Assembly: GCA_963849695.1 (NCBI GenBank)
Contig: CAWKIT010000016.1
Span: forward strand, 62,001 to 126,000
Length of the DNA: 64,000 bases
Direction of reading: 5' to 3'
Source: DASSUW01 sp963849695
Lineage (GTDB): Bacteria > Actinomycetota > Thermoleophilia > Solirubrobacterales > Solirubrobacteraceae
Part shown: one piece after another, positions 8,112 through 24,224 of the stretch
Layout of the letters: each line of letters begins with the position of its first letter
Numbering within the stretch: position 1 is the first letter of the stretch
Notes under the pieces: model-generated
The model's input: the letters and a program-made list of their open reading frames with translations, nothing else
Told to the model about the DNA's origin: nothing
Databases searched by the model: none
Program-made: the position numbers and the translations under genes

Positions 8112-9479
8112 ATGCGGGTCGTCGCGGGGCTGCTCGTGCTCACCGCCCTCTCGGTCGCACTCCGGACCGGGGCGCTCGACGCCGGGTACTGGATCGACGA
8201 GGCGATCGCGGTCGGGATCGCCTCGCACGAGCCGGGCGAGATCCCGGCGCTGCTGCGCCAGGACGGCTCGCCGCCGCTGTACTACCTGCTGCTGCACGCC
8301 TGGATCGGCATGTTCGGCAGCGGCGAGGCCGCCACCCGCTCGCTGTCGCTGCTCTTCGCGGCGCTCGCCGTTCCGGCCGCGTGGTGGGCCGGGAACGCCG
8401 CCGGCGGCCGCCGCGCCGGCGCCGTCGCGGCCGTCATCGTCGCCGTCTCCCCGTTCGTCGGCCACTACGCGCAGGAGGCGCGCATGTACACGCTCGTGGC
8501 CGTGTTGTCGCTGGTGGCGGCGGCCGCCTTCGTGCAGCGGCGGCTTGTCATCCTCGGCGCTGCGCTCGTCCTGCTGCTCTACACGCACACGTGGGGCGTC
8601 TTCCTGGTCGCCGGCCTCGTACTCGCGTGGCTGGCACGGCGCCGCGACCGTGGCGGGGCGATCACGTTCGCCGTCGTCGCCCTGCTGTACCTGCCGTGGC
8701 TGCCGAGCCTGATCTTCCAGGCGCTCCACACCGGTGCGCCCTGGTCGGCTCCTCCGTCGGTCCTCTACCTCGTGCCGGCGGCGCTCGCCGTGGCGTGGCG
8801 CCCGCGCGACGAGCTCGTGCTCGCGGGGGCCGCCGGGTTCGCGCTCGCATGGCTCGCCTCGCAGGTCGAGCCCGCCTGGTCGGCGCGCTACGCCGCGGTC
8901 TTCCTCGGCCCGGTGCTGCTGGTGCTCGCGCGCCGCGCCACGTGGGCCGTCGCCGTGCTGCTCGCGGTGAGCCTGCTCGCCGGGCTGCCCGTCGCCAAGA
9001 GCAACGCCCGGGCGGTCGCCGCCAGCGTCGCGCAGAGCGTGCGGCCCGGCGACCTCGTGGTCTGCACCCAGCCCGAGCAGGTGCCGGTGCTGTACCGCTA
9101 CCTCCCGGCCGGTGTCCACTACCTGACGCCGCTCGGGCCCTCGCTCGACCCCTCGGTGACCGACTGGCGAGACGCCCTGCCGCGACTGCGCGCCGCCGGA
9201 GCCGGACGCACGCTGACGCCGGTGCTGCGGCGCCTGGCGGCGGGCCGCCGGGTGATCCTGGTGAGGCCGGTCGCGCGCCGGGTGCGGTCGCCGTGGGCCC
9301 GCGCGGTCCGCCGCCGTACGCGCGAGTGGCGCGCCGCGCTCCAGAACGAGCCCCGGCTCCGCCCGATCGGCGCTACCTCCCAGCCCGATCCGACCCGCTT
9401 CCGCAGCACGATCCGGGCCGAGATCTTCGAGGTCGTTTCGCCCAGGTTCTGGACAGGCCCCTACAGTGGAGCGCGGTGA
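8112..9479 (+). CDS. GT39-type membrane glycosyltransferase
   Basis: This is a polytopic membrane protein of the GT-C / dolichyl-phosphate-mannosyltransferase superfamily. Such enzymes transfer sugars from polyprenyl-phosphate donors on the outer face of the membrane. The first helix ends in GYWIDEAIAVG, with the acidic pair of the catalytic loop. RQDGSPPLYYLLLHAWIGMFG and HYAQEARMYTLVAVLSLV are typical of the 'glycosyltransferase family 39' group. The C-terminal ~130 residues form a soluble domain. The acceptor is unknown. The stop overlaps the next gene (GTGA). Confidence 0.8.
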   Translation: MRVVAGLLVLTALSVALRTGALDAGYWIDEAIAVGIASHEPGEIPALLRQDGSPPLYYLLLHAWIGMFGSGEAATRSLSLLFAALAVPAAWWAGNAAGGRRAGAVAAVIVAVSPFVGHYAQEARMYTLVAVLSLVAAAAFVQRRLVILGAALVLLLYTHTWGVFLVAGLVLAWLARRRDRGGAITFAVVALLYLPWLPSLIFQALHTGAPWSAPPSVLYLVPAALAVAWRPRDELVLAGAAGFALAWLASQVEPAWSARYAAVFLGPVLLVLARRATWAVAVLLAVSLLAGLPVAKSNARAVAASVAQSVRPGDLVVCTQPEQVPVLYRYLPAGVHYLTPLGPSLDPSVTDWRDALPRLRAAGAGRTLTPVLRRLAAGRRVILVRPVARRVRSPWARAVRRRTREWRAALQNEPRLRPIGATSQPDPTRFRSTIRAEIFEVVSPRFWTGPYSGAR

Positions 9480-9931
9480 CCGAGGATCGCCGCAGCCCGA
9501 CCGAGCGCTTCGTGCTCGAGCGCCTCGAGGATCCCCGCAGCGGCGGCCGGCCGATCGGCGAGCGCGCCCGCCGCACGCAGCGCACGCTCGAGAACTACCT
9601 CAAGGCGGGCATCCGCCCACGCTGGATGGAGCGGCTGATCGAGATCGAGAGCGGCACCGCGCACCACAAGCGCCGCCTCCAGGAGAGCTACGAGCAGCTG
9701 CGCGAGGAGTGCGGCCACGACCCCGCTCGCTTCCGCCGCCGCTGGCGCGCGATCGCCGAGGCGTGGTCGTTCGGCGACCTCAACGAGCTGATCCGCACCC
9801 ACAACGAGTGGTACCCGGTCGAGCGCGACCTGCCGATGGACCTCCATACGCGCGACTACGTCCTGATCAACGGCCGGTCCTACCGCCGCCGCGAGCTCGA
9901 CACGGCCTGGATCCTCGAGCAGTTCCCGTGA
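9476..9931 (+). CDS. conserved-looking hypothetical protein, 151 residues
   Basis: I do not recognise a named family. The protein is soluble, charged and Arg-rich. It has a helical first half (RTQRTLENYLKAGIRPRWMERL) and a tidy C-terminus with LPMDLHTRDYVLINGRSYRR and LDTAWILEQF. The GTG start overlaps the stop of the glycosyltransferase gene (GTGA), so the two are translationally coupled. TACAGT lies 6 nt before the GTG and could also act as the -10 of a near-leaderless transcript. Confidence 0.7.
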   Translation: MTEDRRSPTERFVLERLEDPRSGGRPIGERARRTQRTLENYLKAGIRPRWMERLIEIESGTAHHKRRLQESYEQLREECGHDPARFRRRWRAIAEAWSFGDLNELIRTHNEWYPVERDLPMDLHTRDYVLINGRSYRRRELDTAWILEQFP

Positions 9932-9943
9932 CGGAGACGAGGA

Positions 9944-9967
9944 GGGGGCGGCCACGTGGCCGCCCCC
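9944..9967. terminator. strong palindromic terminator before the rpoB leader
   Basis: GGGGGCGGCCAC and GTGGCCGCCCCC form a perfect 24-nt palindrome 12 nt after the preceding stop codon, followed by CCGTCGTCC. It ends the glycosyltransferase operon and isolates rpoBC. Confidence 0.75.
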
Positions 9968-10545
9968 CGTCGTCCCTGACGTGCCGCACATCCAACGCCG
10001 GCCACCGGCGTCAGAGCCGGAAGAGACGATTCGAGGGCGTCACGGACCGTCCCGGAGGGCAGGCGTCCAAACGGCCTCCGCACCGCTGACCATACCGACC
10101 TCATGAGGCTCAGTCACCAATCAGCAGTCTCAAACTGGACGAGTGTTCGATTTGCCCTGCGCCGTCCGGGCCTACCTTTGCGAGCGGTCGGCGCTCGTGT
10201 CCCAGCAGGGCGACGGAAGGGGGGCTGGACCGGTCAGGGACGACCACACGGCGCGGCCTGATCGGGGATGTACCGCTCCGCCGGCATGAGGCCGGCGGGC
10301 GCCCCCGGGTTGCGGCGAACCGCCGGACCACTACACTGTGCGCACTCGGCCGATAGTCGCAGCCGTCCACAGCGCCCTTCCCGCCACATACGGGACGCCG
10401 GGCCGGACGGGGTCCGTGAGCGCTGAGCGCCCCTCACAGGGGTCCGGTATTCCCTGTGCTATTCTGGACGGTCGCGCCTCGAGGTGGTCGCTCCTCGTGC
10501 GCGCCGCTCTCTCGTCCTCCGTTCCACCTCTGAGGAGTCGCCGTC
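9968..10545 (+). promoter_or_regulatory. long rpoB upstream region with two promoter candidates
   Basis: No convincing gene lies in this 578-bp stretch; both strands offer only short arginine-rich or composition-driven reading frames. A perfect 8-bp hairpin (CCGCCGGC-ATGAG-GCCGGCGG) lies near 10278-10299. Promoter 1: TTGCGG at 10310-10315, a 16-bp spacer, and TACACT at 10332-10337. Promoter 2: the extended -10 GCTATTCTG with TATTCT at 10460-10465, followed by GGACGGTCGCGCCT. This downstream sequence is shared with the rpmJ promoter, and TCTGGACGG is shared with tuf. The rpoB Shine-Dalgarno is GAGGAG at 10532-10537. Confidence 0.55.
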
Positions 10546-14154
<3,609 letters not shown>

Positions 14155-14163
14155 GGAAGAACA

Positions 14164-18234
<4,071 letters not shown>

Positions 18235-18260
18235 TCGCCTGCTGAGGCGACGATATTCAC

Positions 18261-18300
18261 CGGCCCCGCCGCGGTTGTTCGGCCGCGGCGGGGCCGTTTG
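18261..18300 (+). terminator. rho-independent terminator of rpoBC
   Basis: CGGCCCCGCCGCGG (18261-18274) and CCGCGGCGGGGCCG (18283-18296) form a perfect 14-bp stem with an 8-nt loop, followed by TTTGTCGTT. It lies 26 nt after the rpoC stop. Confidence 0.9.
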
Positions 18301-18382
18301 TCGTTAAGCACCGGGCTCCAGGGGGCACTCCGCTTTAGAGGGCACCGGGAGAGGATCTTTCGGTGCCGTTGAGAATCAGGAC

Positions 18383-18490
18383 GCTAGCCTGCTCCGCTCT
18401 TCGGGCTCAAGGTGGGGACCTTGGGCTCCGATGACTGTGTTGTGTCCGGCCGAGGGGGCCGGGGTCTTACCTAGAGGGTTTGAAGACAAC
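18383..18490 (+). promoter_or_regulatory. promoter and structured leader of the DMT-like gene
   Basis: GCTAGCCTG (TAGCCT at 18385-18390) fits the local extended -10 consensus. The leader that follows has two small hairpins, AAGGT-GGGG-ACCTT and CCGGCC-GAGGG-GGCCGG, before the preferred GTG start. I do not recognise a known riboswitch class. Confidence 0.4.
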
Positions 18491-19363
18491 GTGACTCTGA
18501 ACATCGGGATCGTGCTGGCGCTGGCGTGTGCCATGGCCACGCAGCTGGGCTTCCTCTACAAGCACCGCGGCGCCAACGCCGCTCCGAAAGTCGACATCCG
18601 CCATCCGCTGCGGACCGTCAAGTCCCTGTTCGCCTCCAAGTGGTTCGCGATCGGCATGGGCGTCGCGCTCGGCGCCTGGCTGCTGCACGTCGCCGCGCTG
18701 GCCTTCGCCCCGCTGTCGGTTGTCCAGGCGGTGCTGTCGACCGGCGTCGTGATGCTCGCCGTGCTGGCCGACCGGCTGTTCGGCTTCGAGGTCGGCCGCC
18801 GTCAGTGGATCGGCGTGGCCATGACCGCCGCCGGGCTGATCATGCTCGTCATGACTTTCCCGGCCCATTCGGGCGCGCACTCGAGCTACTCGCTGGCCGG
18901 CATGCTCGCGTTCGAGGGCGGCATGCTCGCGATCGGCGCGCTGCTCATCACCGGCCCGCGCATGGGCGCCCCGGACCACCACCACGGGATCATGCTCGGC
19001 GCCGCCGCCGGCGTCCTGTTCGGGGTCTCCGACATCGCCATCAAGGCCCTCACCGGCCTCGGCGGCCCGCTCGAGATCCTGCTCTCGCCGTGGCTCGCGT
19101 TCACCGTCCTCGCCTCGATCGTCGCGTTCTACGCGTCTGCGCGCGGCCTGCAGGACGGCGAGGCGGTCCCGGTCATCGCCTCCACCTCGACCGCCGCCAA
19201 CGTGTCCTGCATCCTCGGCGGCATCGTCGTGTTCGGCGACCCGATGCCGAGCGACACGCTCGGCATCGTGATCCAGGCCCTCGCGTTCACGCTCGTGATC
19301 GTCGCCGCGCTCGTCACGCCGCCGCCGATGCGCGCGGCCGCGGCGAACGCGCAGCCTGCCTGA
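18491..19363 (+). CDS. DMT/EamA-like multi-pass membrane protein
   Basis: This 290-residue hydrophobic protein has about nine or ten membrane helices arranged as two similar halves, the plan of the drug/metabolite transporter and NIPA-like families. Visible helices include NIGIVLALACAMATQLGFLY, ALGAWLLHVAALAFAPLSVV, QWIGVAMTAAGLIMLVMTF and GIVIQALAFTLVIVAALVT. GTG at 18491 is preferred because the first helix follows at once; an ATG at 18431 would add 20 polar residues. The substrate is not predictable. Confidence 0.75.
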   Translation: MTLNIGIVLALACAMATQLGFLYKHRGANAAPKVDIRHPLRTVKSLFASKWFAIGMGVALGAWLLHVAALAFAPLSVVQAVLSTGVVMLAVLADRLFGFEVGRRQWIGVAMTAAGLIMLVMTFPAHSGAHSSYSLAGMLAFEGGMLAIGALLITGPRMGAPDHHHGIMLGAAAGVLFGVSDIAIKALTGLGGPLEILLSPWLAFTVLASIVAFYASARGLQDGEAVPVIASTSTAANVSCILGGIVVFGDPMPSDTLGIVIQALAFTLVIVAALVTPPPMRAAAANAQPA

Positions 19364-19415
19364 GCTCATTCCTTTCGCGCCTCGGCACTGAAAAAGCGCA
19401 TTTAGGGAGTGCGCT

Positions 19416-19667
19416 GTGAGGGTTTGCGCGGCACGCTGGGGGGTGGCTAGAGAACCTTTCCCAGGAGGACGGTTTCTCTGGCCACCCCCCTCCCAGGATG
19501 CGCTGATCGCGGCGATCGCGGCCCGGCAGCACGGCGTGATCACGGCCGCCCAGCTCGTGCAATGCGGGCTCGCGTACTCGGGGATCTCCAAGCGTACGGC
19601 GATCGATGACGGGCCGGAGGCTGTGGCCGCGAGGCTCTCCCGCCACCTTCCCACCCAGCGCAGTTGA
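19416..19667 (+). pseudogene. truncated N-terminal fragment of an AbiEi/DUF559-like protein
   Basis: From about 19494 the frame reads DALIAAIAARQHGVITAAQLV followed by CGLAYSGISKRTA. This is the winged-helix opening of a family usually annotated as AbiEi antitoxin-like or DUF559 proteins of roughly 280-300 residues. The rest of the gene is missing: the frame ends at 19667 after sequence that no longer fits the family. It lies next to a long hairpin (19438-19490) between two other genes. I read it as a decayed remnant. Confidence 0.5.
19438..19490. repeat. long hairpin with GGGGGGTGG ends
   Basis: GGGGGGTGGCTAGAGAACC pairs with GGTTTCTCTGGCCACCCCCC with one mismatch and one bulge, giving a ~19-bp stem. 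The loop, TTTCCCAGGAGGAC, contains a Shine-Dalgarno-like AGGAGG. The terminal GGGGGGTG/CACCCCCC resembles the centre of the inverted repeat at 53723-53879. It lies downstream of the DMT-like gene. Confidence 0.7.
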
Positions 19668-19687
19668 CCTCGGTGAACCGGGGCGGC

Positions 19688-20458
19688 TCAGGCGCTCGCC
19701 TCGAGCATCACCCGCGCGACCTGCTCGGGGTCGTCCCACATCGGCACGTGCCCGCAGCCGCGCAGCGTCAGATGCCGGGCGCCAGGGAGCCTGCGGCGAG
19801 CGCGCGGCGCCTGGCGCGAGTAGATCAGCAGACGGTCGTGGTCGCCCCAGGCGATCGTGGTCGGGCAGGTCGGCGTCGGCCCGCGGTAGCCGTCGGGCGC
19901 GTCGAGCAGGTCCCAGAAGGCCGCCGCCTTCGCATAGTTGCGACCCCACTCGACGAGGTCCTCGGGAGGGATCCGCCACGGTCTCGCGACCGCGTGCGAG
20001 GACAGCAGCGTGCGCATGACCGCGCTGCGCGCGAGCGTCGCCGCCACCGGCAGCAAGACTCGCGAGATGCCGCGCGTGGCGGCGAGCGCCGCGCGGGCGT
20101 ACGTGCCCTCGCGGCCTGACGCGAAGCCGACCGGCGACAGCGCGCACACCGACCCCACCGTTCCCGCCTCGCCCATCGCCAGCGCGACCGCGCCGCCGAG
20201 CGAGTTGCCGGCCACGTGCGGGCGCTCGAGCCCGAGGCCGGCGGCGAACGCCGCCACGCAGTGCGCGAGCCCCTCGACGGTGTGCGGCCCCTGCGGCGAG
20301 GCGCCGAAGCCCGGCAGGTCGAGCGCGATCACCTCGCGCTCGCGCGCGAGCAGCGGCACGACCGGCCGCCACACGATGTTGGCCATCCCGAGCGGGTGGA
20401 GGAGCAGCAGCGGCGGCCCCGACCCGGTGCGGAAGTGCGACAGGTCCACGCGCGGCAC
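19688..20458 (-). CDS. alpha/beta hydrolase
   Basis: This 256-residue protein has the alpha/beta hydrolase fold. The oxyanion region is LLLLHPLGMANIVW, the nucleophile elbow is GNSLGG (Ser nucleophile), the acid is probably in TTIAWGDHDRLL, and the catalytic His is in LRGCGHVPMWDDPEQVA. The GTG chosen gives VPRVDLSHFRTGSGPPLLLL. The substrate is unknown. It is divergent from pucR with a ~100-bp gap, so it may share control with alanine catabolism, but that is inference. Confidence 0.85.
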   Translation of the reverse strand: MPRVDLSHFRTGSGPPLLLLHPLGMANIVWRPVVPLLAREREVIALDLPGFGASPQGPHTVEGLAHCVAAFAAGLGLERPHVAGNSLGGAVALAMGEAGTVGSVCALSPVGFASGREGTYARAALAATRGISRVLLPVAATLARSAVMRTLLSSHAVARPWRIPPEDLVEWGRNYAKAAAFWDLLDAPDGYRGPTPTCPTTIAWGDHDRLLIYSRQAPRARRRLPGARHLTLRGCGHVPMWDDPEQVARVMLEASA

Positions 20459-20561
20459 AGTAACCCGCCCGACGGGCGATCCGTATGGAGCGATGTCCCC
20501 GCTGGGCACCCCCAGGCGGTAGGTTGTCCAGATCGGCGCATGACCGGGGCCGATCCGTACC

Positions 20562-22172
20562 ATGCTGGCGCTCCGTGACCTTCTCCGGGACCTCGAAGTC
20601 AGGCTCGTGGCGGGCGAGGCAGGGGTCGACAGCGCGGTGCGCTGGGTGCACATCTCCGAGATCGTGGATCCGACGCCGTGGCTGTCGGGCGGCGAGCTGC
20701 TGCTGACCACCGGCCTGCAGCTCGAGCGGGCCGACACGCAGCGCGAGTACGTCGAAAGGCTCGCCGGGCACGGACTGTCCGGGCTCGGCCTCGGCGTCGG
20801 CTTCGCCCACGCCCAGGTGCCTGCGCCGATGCTCGAGGCGGCCGACGAGCTCGGCTTCCCGCTGTTCGAGGTGCCGTACGACGTGCCGTTCATCGCAGTC
20901 ACCGAGAAGGCCTTCACTCACCTGGTCAACGAGCACTACGCCGTCCTCCAGCGCGCGCTGTCGGCGCACGAGCGGCTCGAGCGGATCGTGCTGTCGGAGC
21001 GCGGGCTCGACGGCGTCGCCGGCGCGCTGGCGTCGCTCGTCGGCGGGCCGGCGATCATCTTCGACGCGCGCGGCGACGTGCTCGCCCGCCGCGCCGCCGG
21101 CACGCCGCTGCGCGACCAGGCGGTCGCCGCCCTCGCCGACGAGCTGCGCGACCGCGCCGCCGCCGGCGGTCGTCGCGGCTACGCGCCCGGCGGGCAGCTG
21201 GCGGGCCGCGCGCTCGCGCTGCCGATCCCGCGCACCCCGCCCGAGCGGCCGCCGACCGGCACCGCCGGCGACGGCCCGGCGCCGCAGGCGTGGCTCGTGG
21301 CGGCCAAGGACGCCGGGCCGCTGACCGAGTTCGACCGGCTCACGCTCCACCAGGCGGTCACGATCGTCGCGCTCGAGCTGCTGCGACGCCGGGTGGCGGA
21401 CGAGACCGAGCGGCGCCTCGCGGGCGACGTGCTGACCGCGATGGTGTCGGGCGAGCTCGACGGCGCCGACCTGGCGCGGCGGCTCGAGCCGTTCGGGCTG
21501 CGCGAGCGCGCGGCCGTGCTCGTGCTGTCGCCGCCGCGGCCGCTGAAGGCGGCGACCGAGGACGCCCTGTCGCGGGCGCTGCGCGAGGAGGCGCCGTCCG
21601 GCTTCGCCGCCGGCACCGGCCGCTTCTCGTGCGCGGTGCTGACGCCGCCGCGCGGCGGCGACGAGGAGCTGTTCGCGCTCGCCGAGCAGCTGCGGGCGCG
21701 GGTCTCGCGCGAGGTCGGCGACGAGCTCGAGGCCGGCGCCGGCCGCGCGGTCGCGGCCGGCGAGGTGCGGCGCGCGTTCCACGAGGCGCGCTGCGCGCTC
21801 GAGGCGCGCGCGCTCGACGTCAACGGCGCCGCCGCGGGCCTCGCCACCTACCGCGACCTCGGCTCGTTCCAGCTGCTGCTCTCGCTCCAGGACGACGAGG
21901 CGCTGCGCCTGTTCTGCGACTCGATCCTCGAGCCGATCGAGGAGGGCGAGGGCGCCTACGGCGGGGAGCTGATGCGCTCGCTGGAGGCGTTCATCGAGTG
22001 CAACGGCCAGTGGGAGCGGGCCGCCCGCCGCCTGTACTGTCACCGGCACACCTTGCGCTACCGGATCCGGCGCGTCGAAGAGCTGACGGGCCGCTCGCTG
22101 GACTCCGCGCGCGACCGCATCGATTTCTGGCTCGCCCTCCGCGGCCGTGAACTGACGAAAGGATCCGCGTGA
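20562..22172 (+). CDS. PucR-family transcriptional regulator
   Basis: The 536-residue protein has an N-terminal PucR domain (VRWVHISEIVDPTPWLSGGE, then LLLTTGLQL), a GGDEF-like/GAF-type middle, and the C-terminal PucR helix-turn-helix (WERAARRLYCHRHTLRYRIR, then RVEELTGRSL). Its stop overlaps the GTG start of ald (GTGA), so regulator and target are translationally coupled. By analogy with PucR-type regulators encoded next to alanine dehydrogenase genes, it probably activates alanine use. That role is inferred from context. Confidence 0.88.
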   Translation: MLALRDLLRDLEVRLVAGEAGVDSAVRWVHISEIVDPTPWLSGGELLLTTGLQLERADTQREYVERLAGHGLSGLGLGVGFAHAQVPAPMLEAADELGFPLFEVPYDVPFIAVTEKAFTHLVNEHYAVLQRALSAHERLERIVLSERGLDGVAGALASLVGGPAIIFDARGDVLARRAAGTPLRDQAVAALADELRDRAAAGGRRGYAPGGQLAGRALALPIPRTPPERPPTGTAGDGPAPQAWLVAAKDAGPLTEFDRLTLHQAVTIVALELLRRRVADETERRLAGDVLTAMVSGELDGADLARRLEPFGLRERAAVLVLSPPRPLKAATEDALSRALREEAPSGFAAGTGRFSCAVLTPPRGGDEELFALAEQLRARVSREVGDELEAGAGRAVAAGEVRRAFHEARCALEARALDVNGAAAGLATYRDLGSFQLLLSLQDDEALRLFCDSILEPIEEGEGAYGGELMRSLEAFIECNGQWERAARRLYCHRHTLRYRIRRVEELTGRSLDSARDRIDFWLALRGRELTKGSA

Positions 22173-23311
22173 TCGTTGGGGTTCCCACCGAGATCAAGAC
22201 CGACGAGTACCGGGTGGCGCTCACCCCGGCCGGCGTGCGCGAGCTGGCCGAGCACGACCACGACGTCGTGGTCGAGGCCGGAGCGGGCGAGGGCTCGGCG
22301 ATCTCGGACGACGATTACCGCTCCCAGGGCGCGCGGATCCTGCCCGACGCCGAGGCGGTGTTCGGCGAGGCGGAGATGATCGTCAAGGTCAAGGAGCCGC
22401 AGCCGGACGAGGTCGCGATGCTCGAGGCGCGCCACCTGCTGTTCACGTACCTGCACCTGGCGCCCGTTCCCGAGCTCACGCGCGGGCTCGTCGAGTCGGG
22501 CGCCACGTGCGTCGCCTACGAGACGGTCGAGGACGCGCGCGGGCGGCTGCCGCTGCTGGCGCCGATGAGCGAGGTGGCGGGCAAGATCGCCACCCAGGCC
22601 GGCGCCTTCATGCTCGAGAAGCCGCTCGGCGGCCGCGGCATCCTGCTCGGGGGCGTGCCCGGGGTGGCGGCTGCCAACGTGATGATCATCGGCGGCGGCG
22701 TGGTGGGCATGAACGCGGCGTTCATCGCGCTCGGCATGGAGGCCTCGGTCTACGTGTACGACCGCAGCATCGACCGCCTGCGCGAGCTCGACATCGCCTT
22801 CCAGGGCCGCGCCGACACCTGCTACGCCTCGACGCTCGACATCGAGACGCGGCTGCCGGAGGCCGACCTCGTGATCGGCGCCGTCCTCGTGCACGGCGCC
22901 AAGGCGCCGTATGTGGTGCGCCGCGACCAGCTCAAGCTGATGAAGAGGAACGCCGTGCTGGTCGACGTGTCGATCGACCAGGGCGGCTGCTTCGAGACCT
23001 CGCGGGCGACGACTCATTCGGATCCGACCTACGAGGTCGACGGCGTCACCCACTACTGCGTGGCGAACATGCCGGGCGCGGTGCCGATCACCTCCACCTA
23101 CGCGCTCACCAACGCCACGCTGCCGTACGTGCTGCACCTGGCCGACGAGGGCGTCGCCGCCGCCGCGCGCCAGAACCCGGGCCTGGCGAAGGGCGTCAAC
23201 GTCGCCAACGGCAAGGTGACCTACGAGTCCGTGGCGGAGGCCACGGAGCAGCCGTTCGTCCCGCTGTTCGAAGCGCTGGGCGAGGAAGCGCACGGCTCTA
23301 GCCGCTGCTAA
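22169..23311 (+). CDS. ald: alanine dehydrogenase
   Basis: This enzyme oxidises L-alanine to pyruvate and ammonia with NAD+. The sequence starts MIVGVPTEIKTDEYRVALTP. It has the substrate-site Lys in VKVKEPQPDE and the His in LFTYLHLAP. The NAD-binding GGG motif is in VMIIGGGVVGMNAAFIALGM, and PMSEVAGKIATQAGA is also present. Length (380 residues) is close to the usual ~370. It is coupled to the PucR-type regulator upstream. Its stop codon lies within the -10 of the rpsL promoter. Confidence 0.95.
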   Translation: MIVGVPTEIKTDEYRVALTPAGVRELAEHDHDVVVEAGAGEGSAISDDDYRSQGARILPDAEAVFGEAEMIVKVKEPQPDEVAMLEARHLLFTYLHLAPVPELTRGLVESGATCVAYETVEDARGRLPLLAPMSEVAGKIATQAGAFMLEKPLGGRGILLGGVPGVAAANVMIIGGGVVGMNAAFIALGMEASVYVYDRSIDRLRELDIAFQGRADTCYASTLDIETRLPEADLVIGAVLVHGAKAPYVVRRDQLKLMKRNAVLVDVSIDQGGCFETSRATTHSDPTYEVDGVTHYCVANMPGAVPITSTYALTNATLPYVLHLADEGVAAAARQNPGLAKGVNVANGKVTYESVAEATEQPFVPLFEALGEEAHGSSRC

Positions 23312-23315
23312 CCTG
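23307..23315 (+). promoter_or_regulatory. rpsL promoter -10, near-leaderless
   Basis: GCTAACCTG (TAACCT at 23309-23314) fits the GCTANNCTG motif. Initiation about 7 nt downstream would leave only a few bases before the rpsL ATG at 23325. The hexamer overlaps the ald stop codon TAA. Confidence 0.5.
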
Positions 23316-23324
23316 ACGCGCCGT

Positions 23325-23720
23325 ATGCCGACGACGTCGCAGCTGGTCCGCAAGGGCCGGAACCCGAAGACCAAGAAGCTTGCCACACCGGGCCTGAAGT
23401 CCGGCAAGGGCCGCAAGAAGAAGGTGGCCGCCCCCCAGCGCCGCGGCGTCTGCACGCGCGTCTACACGACGACGCCGAAGAAGCCGAACTCGGCGCTGCG
23501 CAAGGTGGCCCGGGTGCGGCTCACCAACGGCATGGAGGTCACGACGTACATTCCCGGCGAGGGCCACAACCTGCAGGAGCACTCGGTGGTGCTCGTGCGC
23601 GGCGGCCGCGTCAAGGATCTCCCGGGCGTGCGCTACAAGGTCGTGCGCGGGACGCTCGACGCCGCCGGCGTGTCCGACCGCAAGAAGGCCCGCTCGCAGT
23701 ACGGCGTGAAGGCCAAGTAG
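23325..23720 (+). CDS. rpsL: 30S ribosomal protein S12
   Basis: S12 lines the decoding centre. The 131-residue sequence starts MPTTSQLVRKGRNPKTKKLA and has the conserved decoding loops TTPKKPNSALRKVARVRL and GRVKDLPGVRYKVVRG. The two Lys at the usual streptomycin-resistance positions are wild type, so it should be a sensitive-type S12. The stop TAG shares its G with the rpsG GTG start. Confidence 0.97.
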   Translation: MPTTSQLVRKGRNPKTKKLATPGLKSGKGRKKKVAAPQRRGVCTRVYTTTPKKPNSALRKVARVRLTNGMEVTTYIPGEGHNLQEHSVVLVRGGRVKDLPGVRYKVVRGTLDAAGVSDRKKARSQYGVKAK

Positions 23721-24190
23721 TGCCGCGCCGCGCCGCCGCCACCAAGCGACCGGTCGACCCGGACTCCATCCATCGCTCCAAGCTCGTCACGCAGGTGATC
23801 AACCGCGTGATGCAGGACGGGAAGAAGTCCAAGGCCGAGCGGATCGTGTACGACGCCCTGGCGATCCTGTCCGAGCGCACGGGCAAGGACCCGGTCGAGG
23901 CGCTGGAGATCTCGATCAAGGCCCTCACGCCGGTGCTCGAGGTCAAGTCCCGCCGCGTCGGCGGCGCCACCTACCAGGTGCCGGTCGAAGTGCCCCCGCC
24001 GCGCGCCCGCACGCTCGCCGTGCGCTGGCTCGTCGAGTTCGCGCGCAACCGTCGCGAGAAGTCGATGGCGCAGCGGCTCGCCAACGAGCTGCTCGACGCG
24101 CAGTCCCAGCAGGGCGGCGCCTTCAAGCGCCGGGACGACATCTTCCGCATGGCGCAGGCCAACAAGGCCTTCGCCCACTACCGCTGGTAG
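23720..24190 (+). CDS. rpsG: 30S ribosomal protein S7
   Basis: S7 initiates assembly of the 30S head and contacts the E-site tRNA. The 156-residue sequence has the standard motifs, including HRSKLVTQVINRVMQDGKKS, VGGATYQVPVEVPPPRA and the end REKSMAQRLANELLDA. The GTG start overlaps the rpsL stop by one base. In most bacteria fusA follows directly; here a quinone oxidoreductase gene intervenes. Confidence 0.97.
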   Translation: MPRRAAATKRPVDPDSIHRSKLVTQVINRVMQDGKKSKAERIVYDALAILSERTGKDPVEALEISIKALTPVLEVKSRRVGGATYQVPVEVPPPRARTLAVRWLVEFARNRREKSMAQRLANELLDAQSQQGGAFKRRDDIFRMAQANKAFAHYRW

Positions 24191-24224
24191 TTTCGGCGCG
24201 CCCCGGAGGGGATACGTTCCCCGC

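Noticed and set aside
10110..10370. An 86-codon minus-strand ORF in the rpoB upstream gap
   Set aside because: It is Arg/Pro/Ser-rich without motif or Shine-Dalgarno, and it spans a proposed rpoB promoter.
18304..18430. A ykkC/guanidine or manganese riboswitch before the DMT-like gene
   Set aside because: None of the conserved motifs of those classes is visible; only two ordinary hairpins are present.
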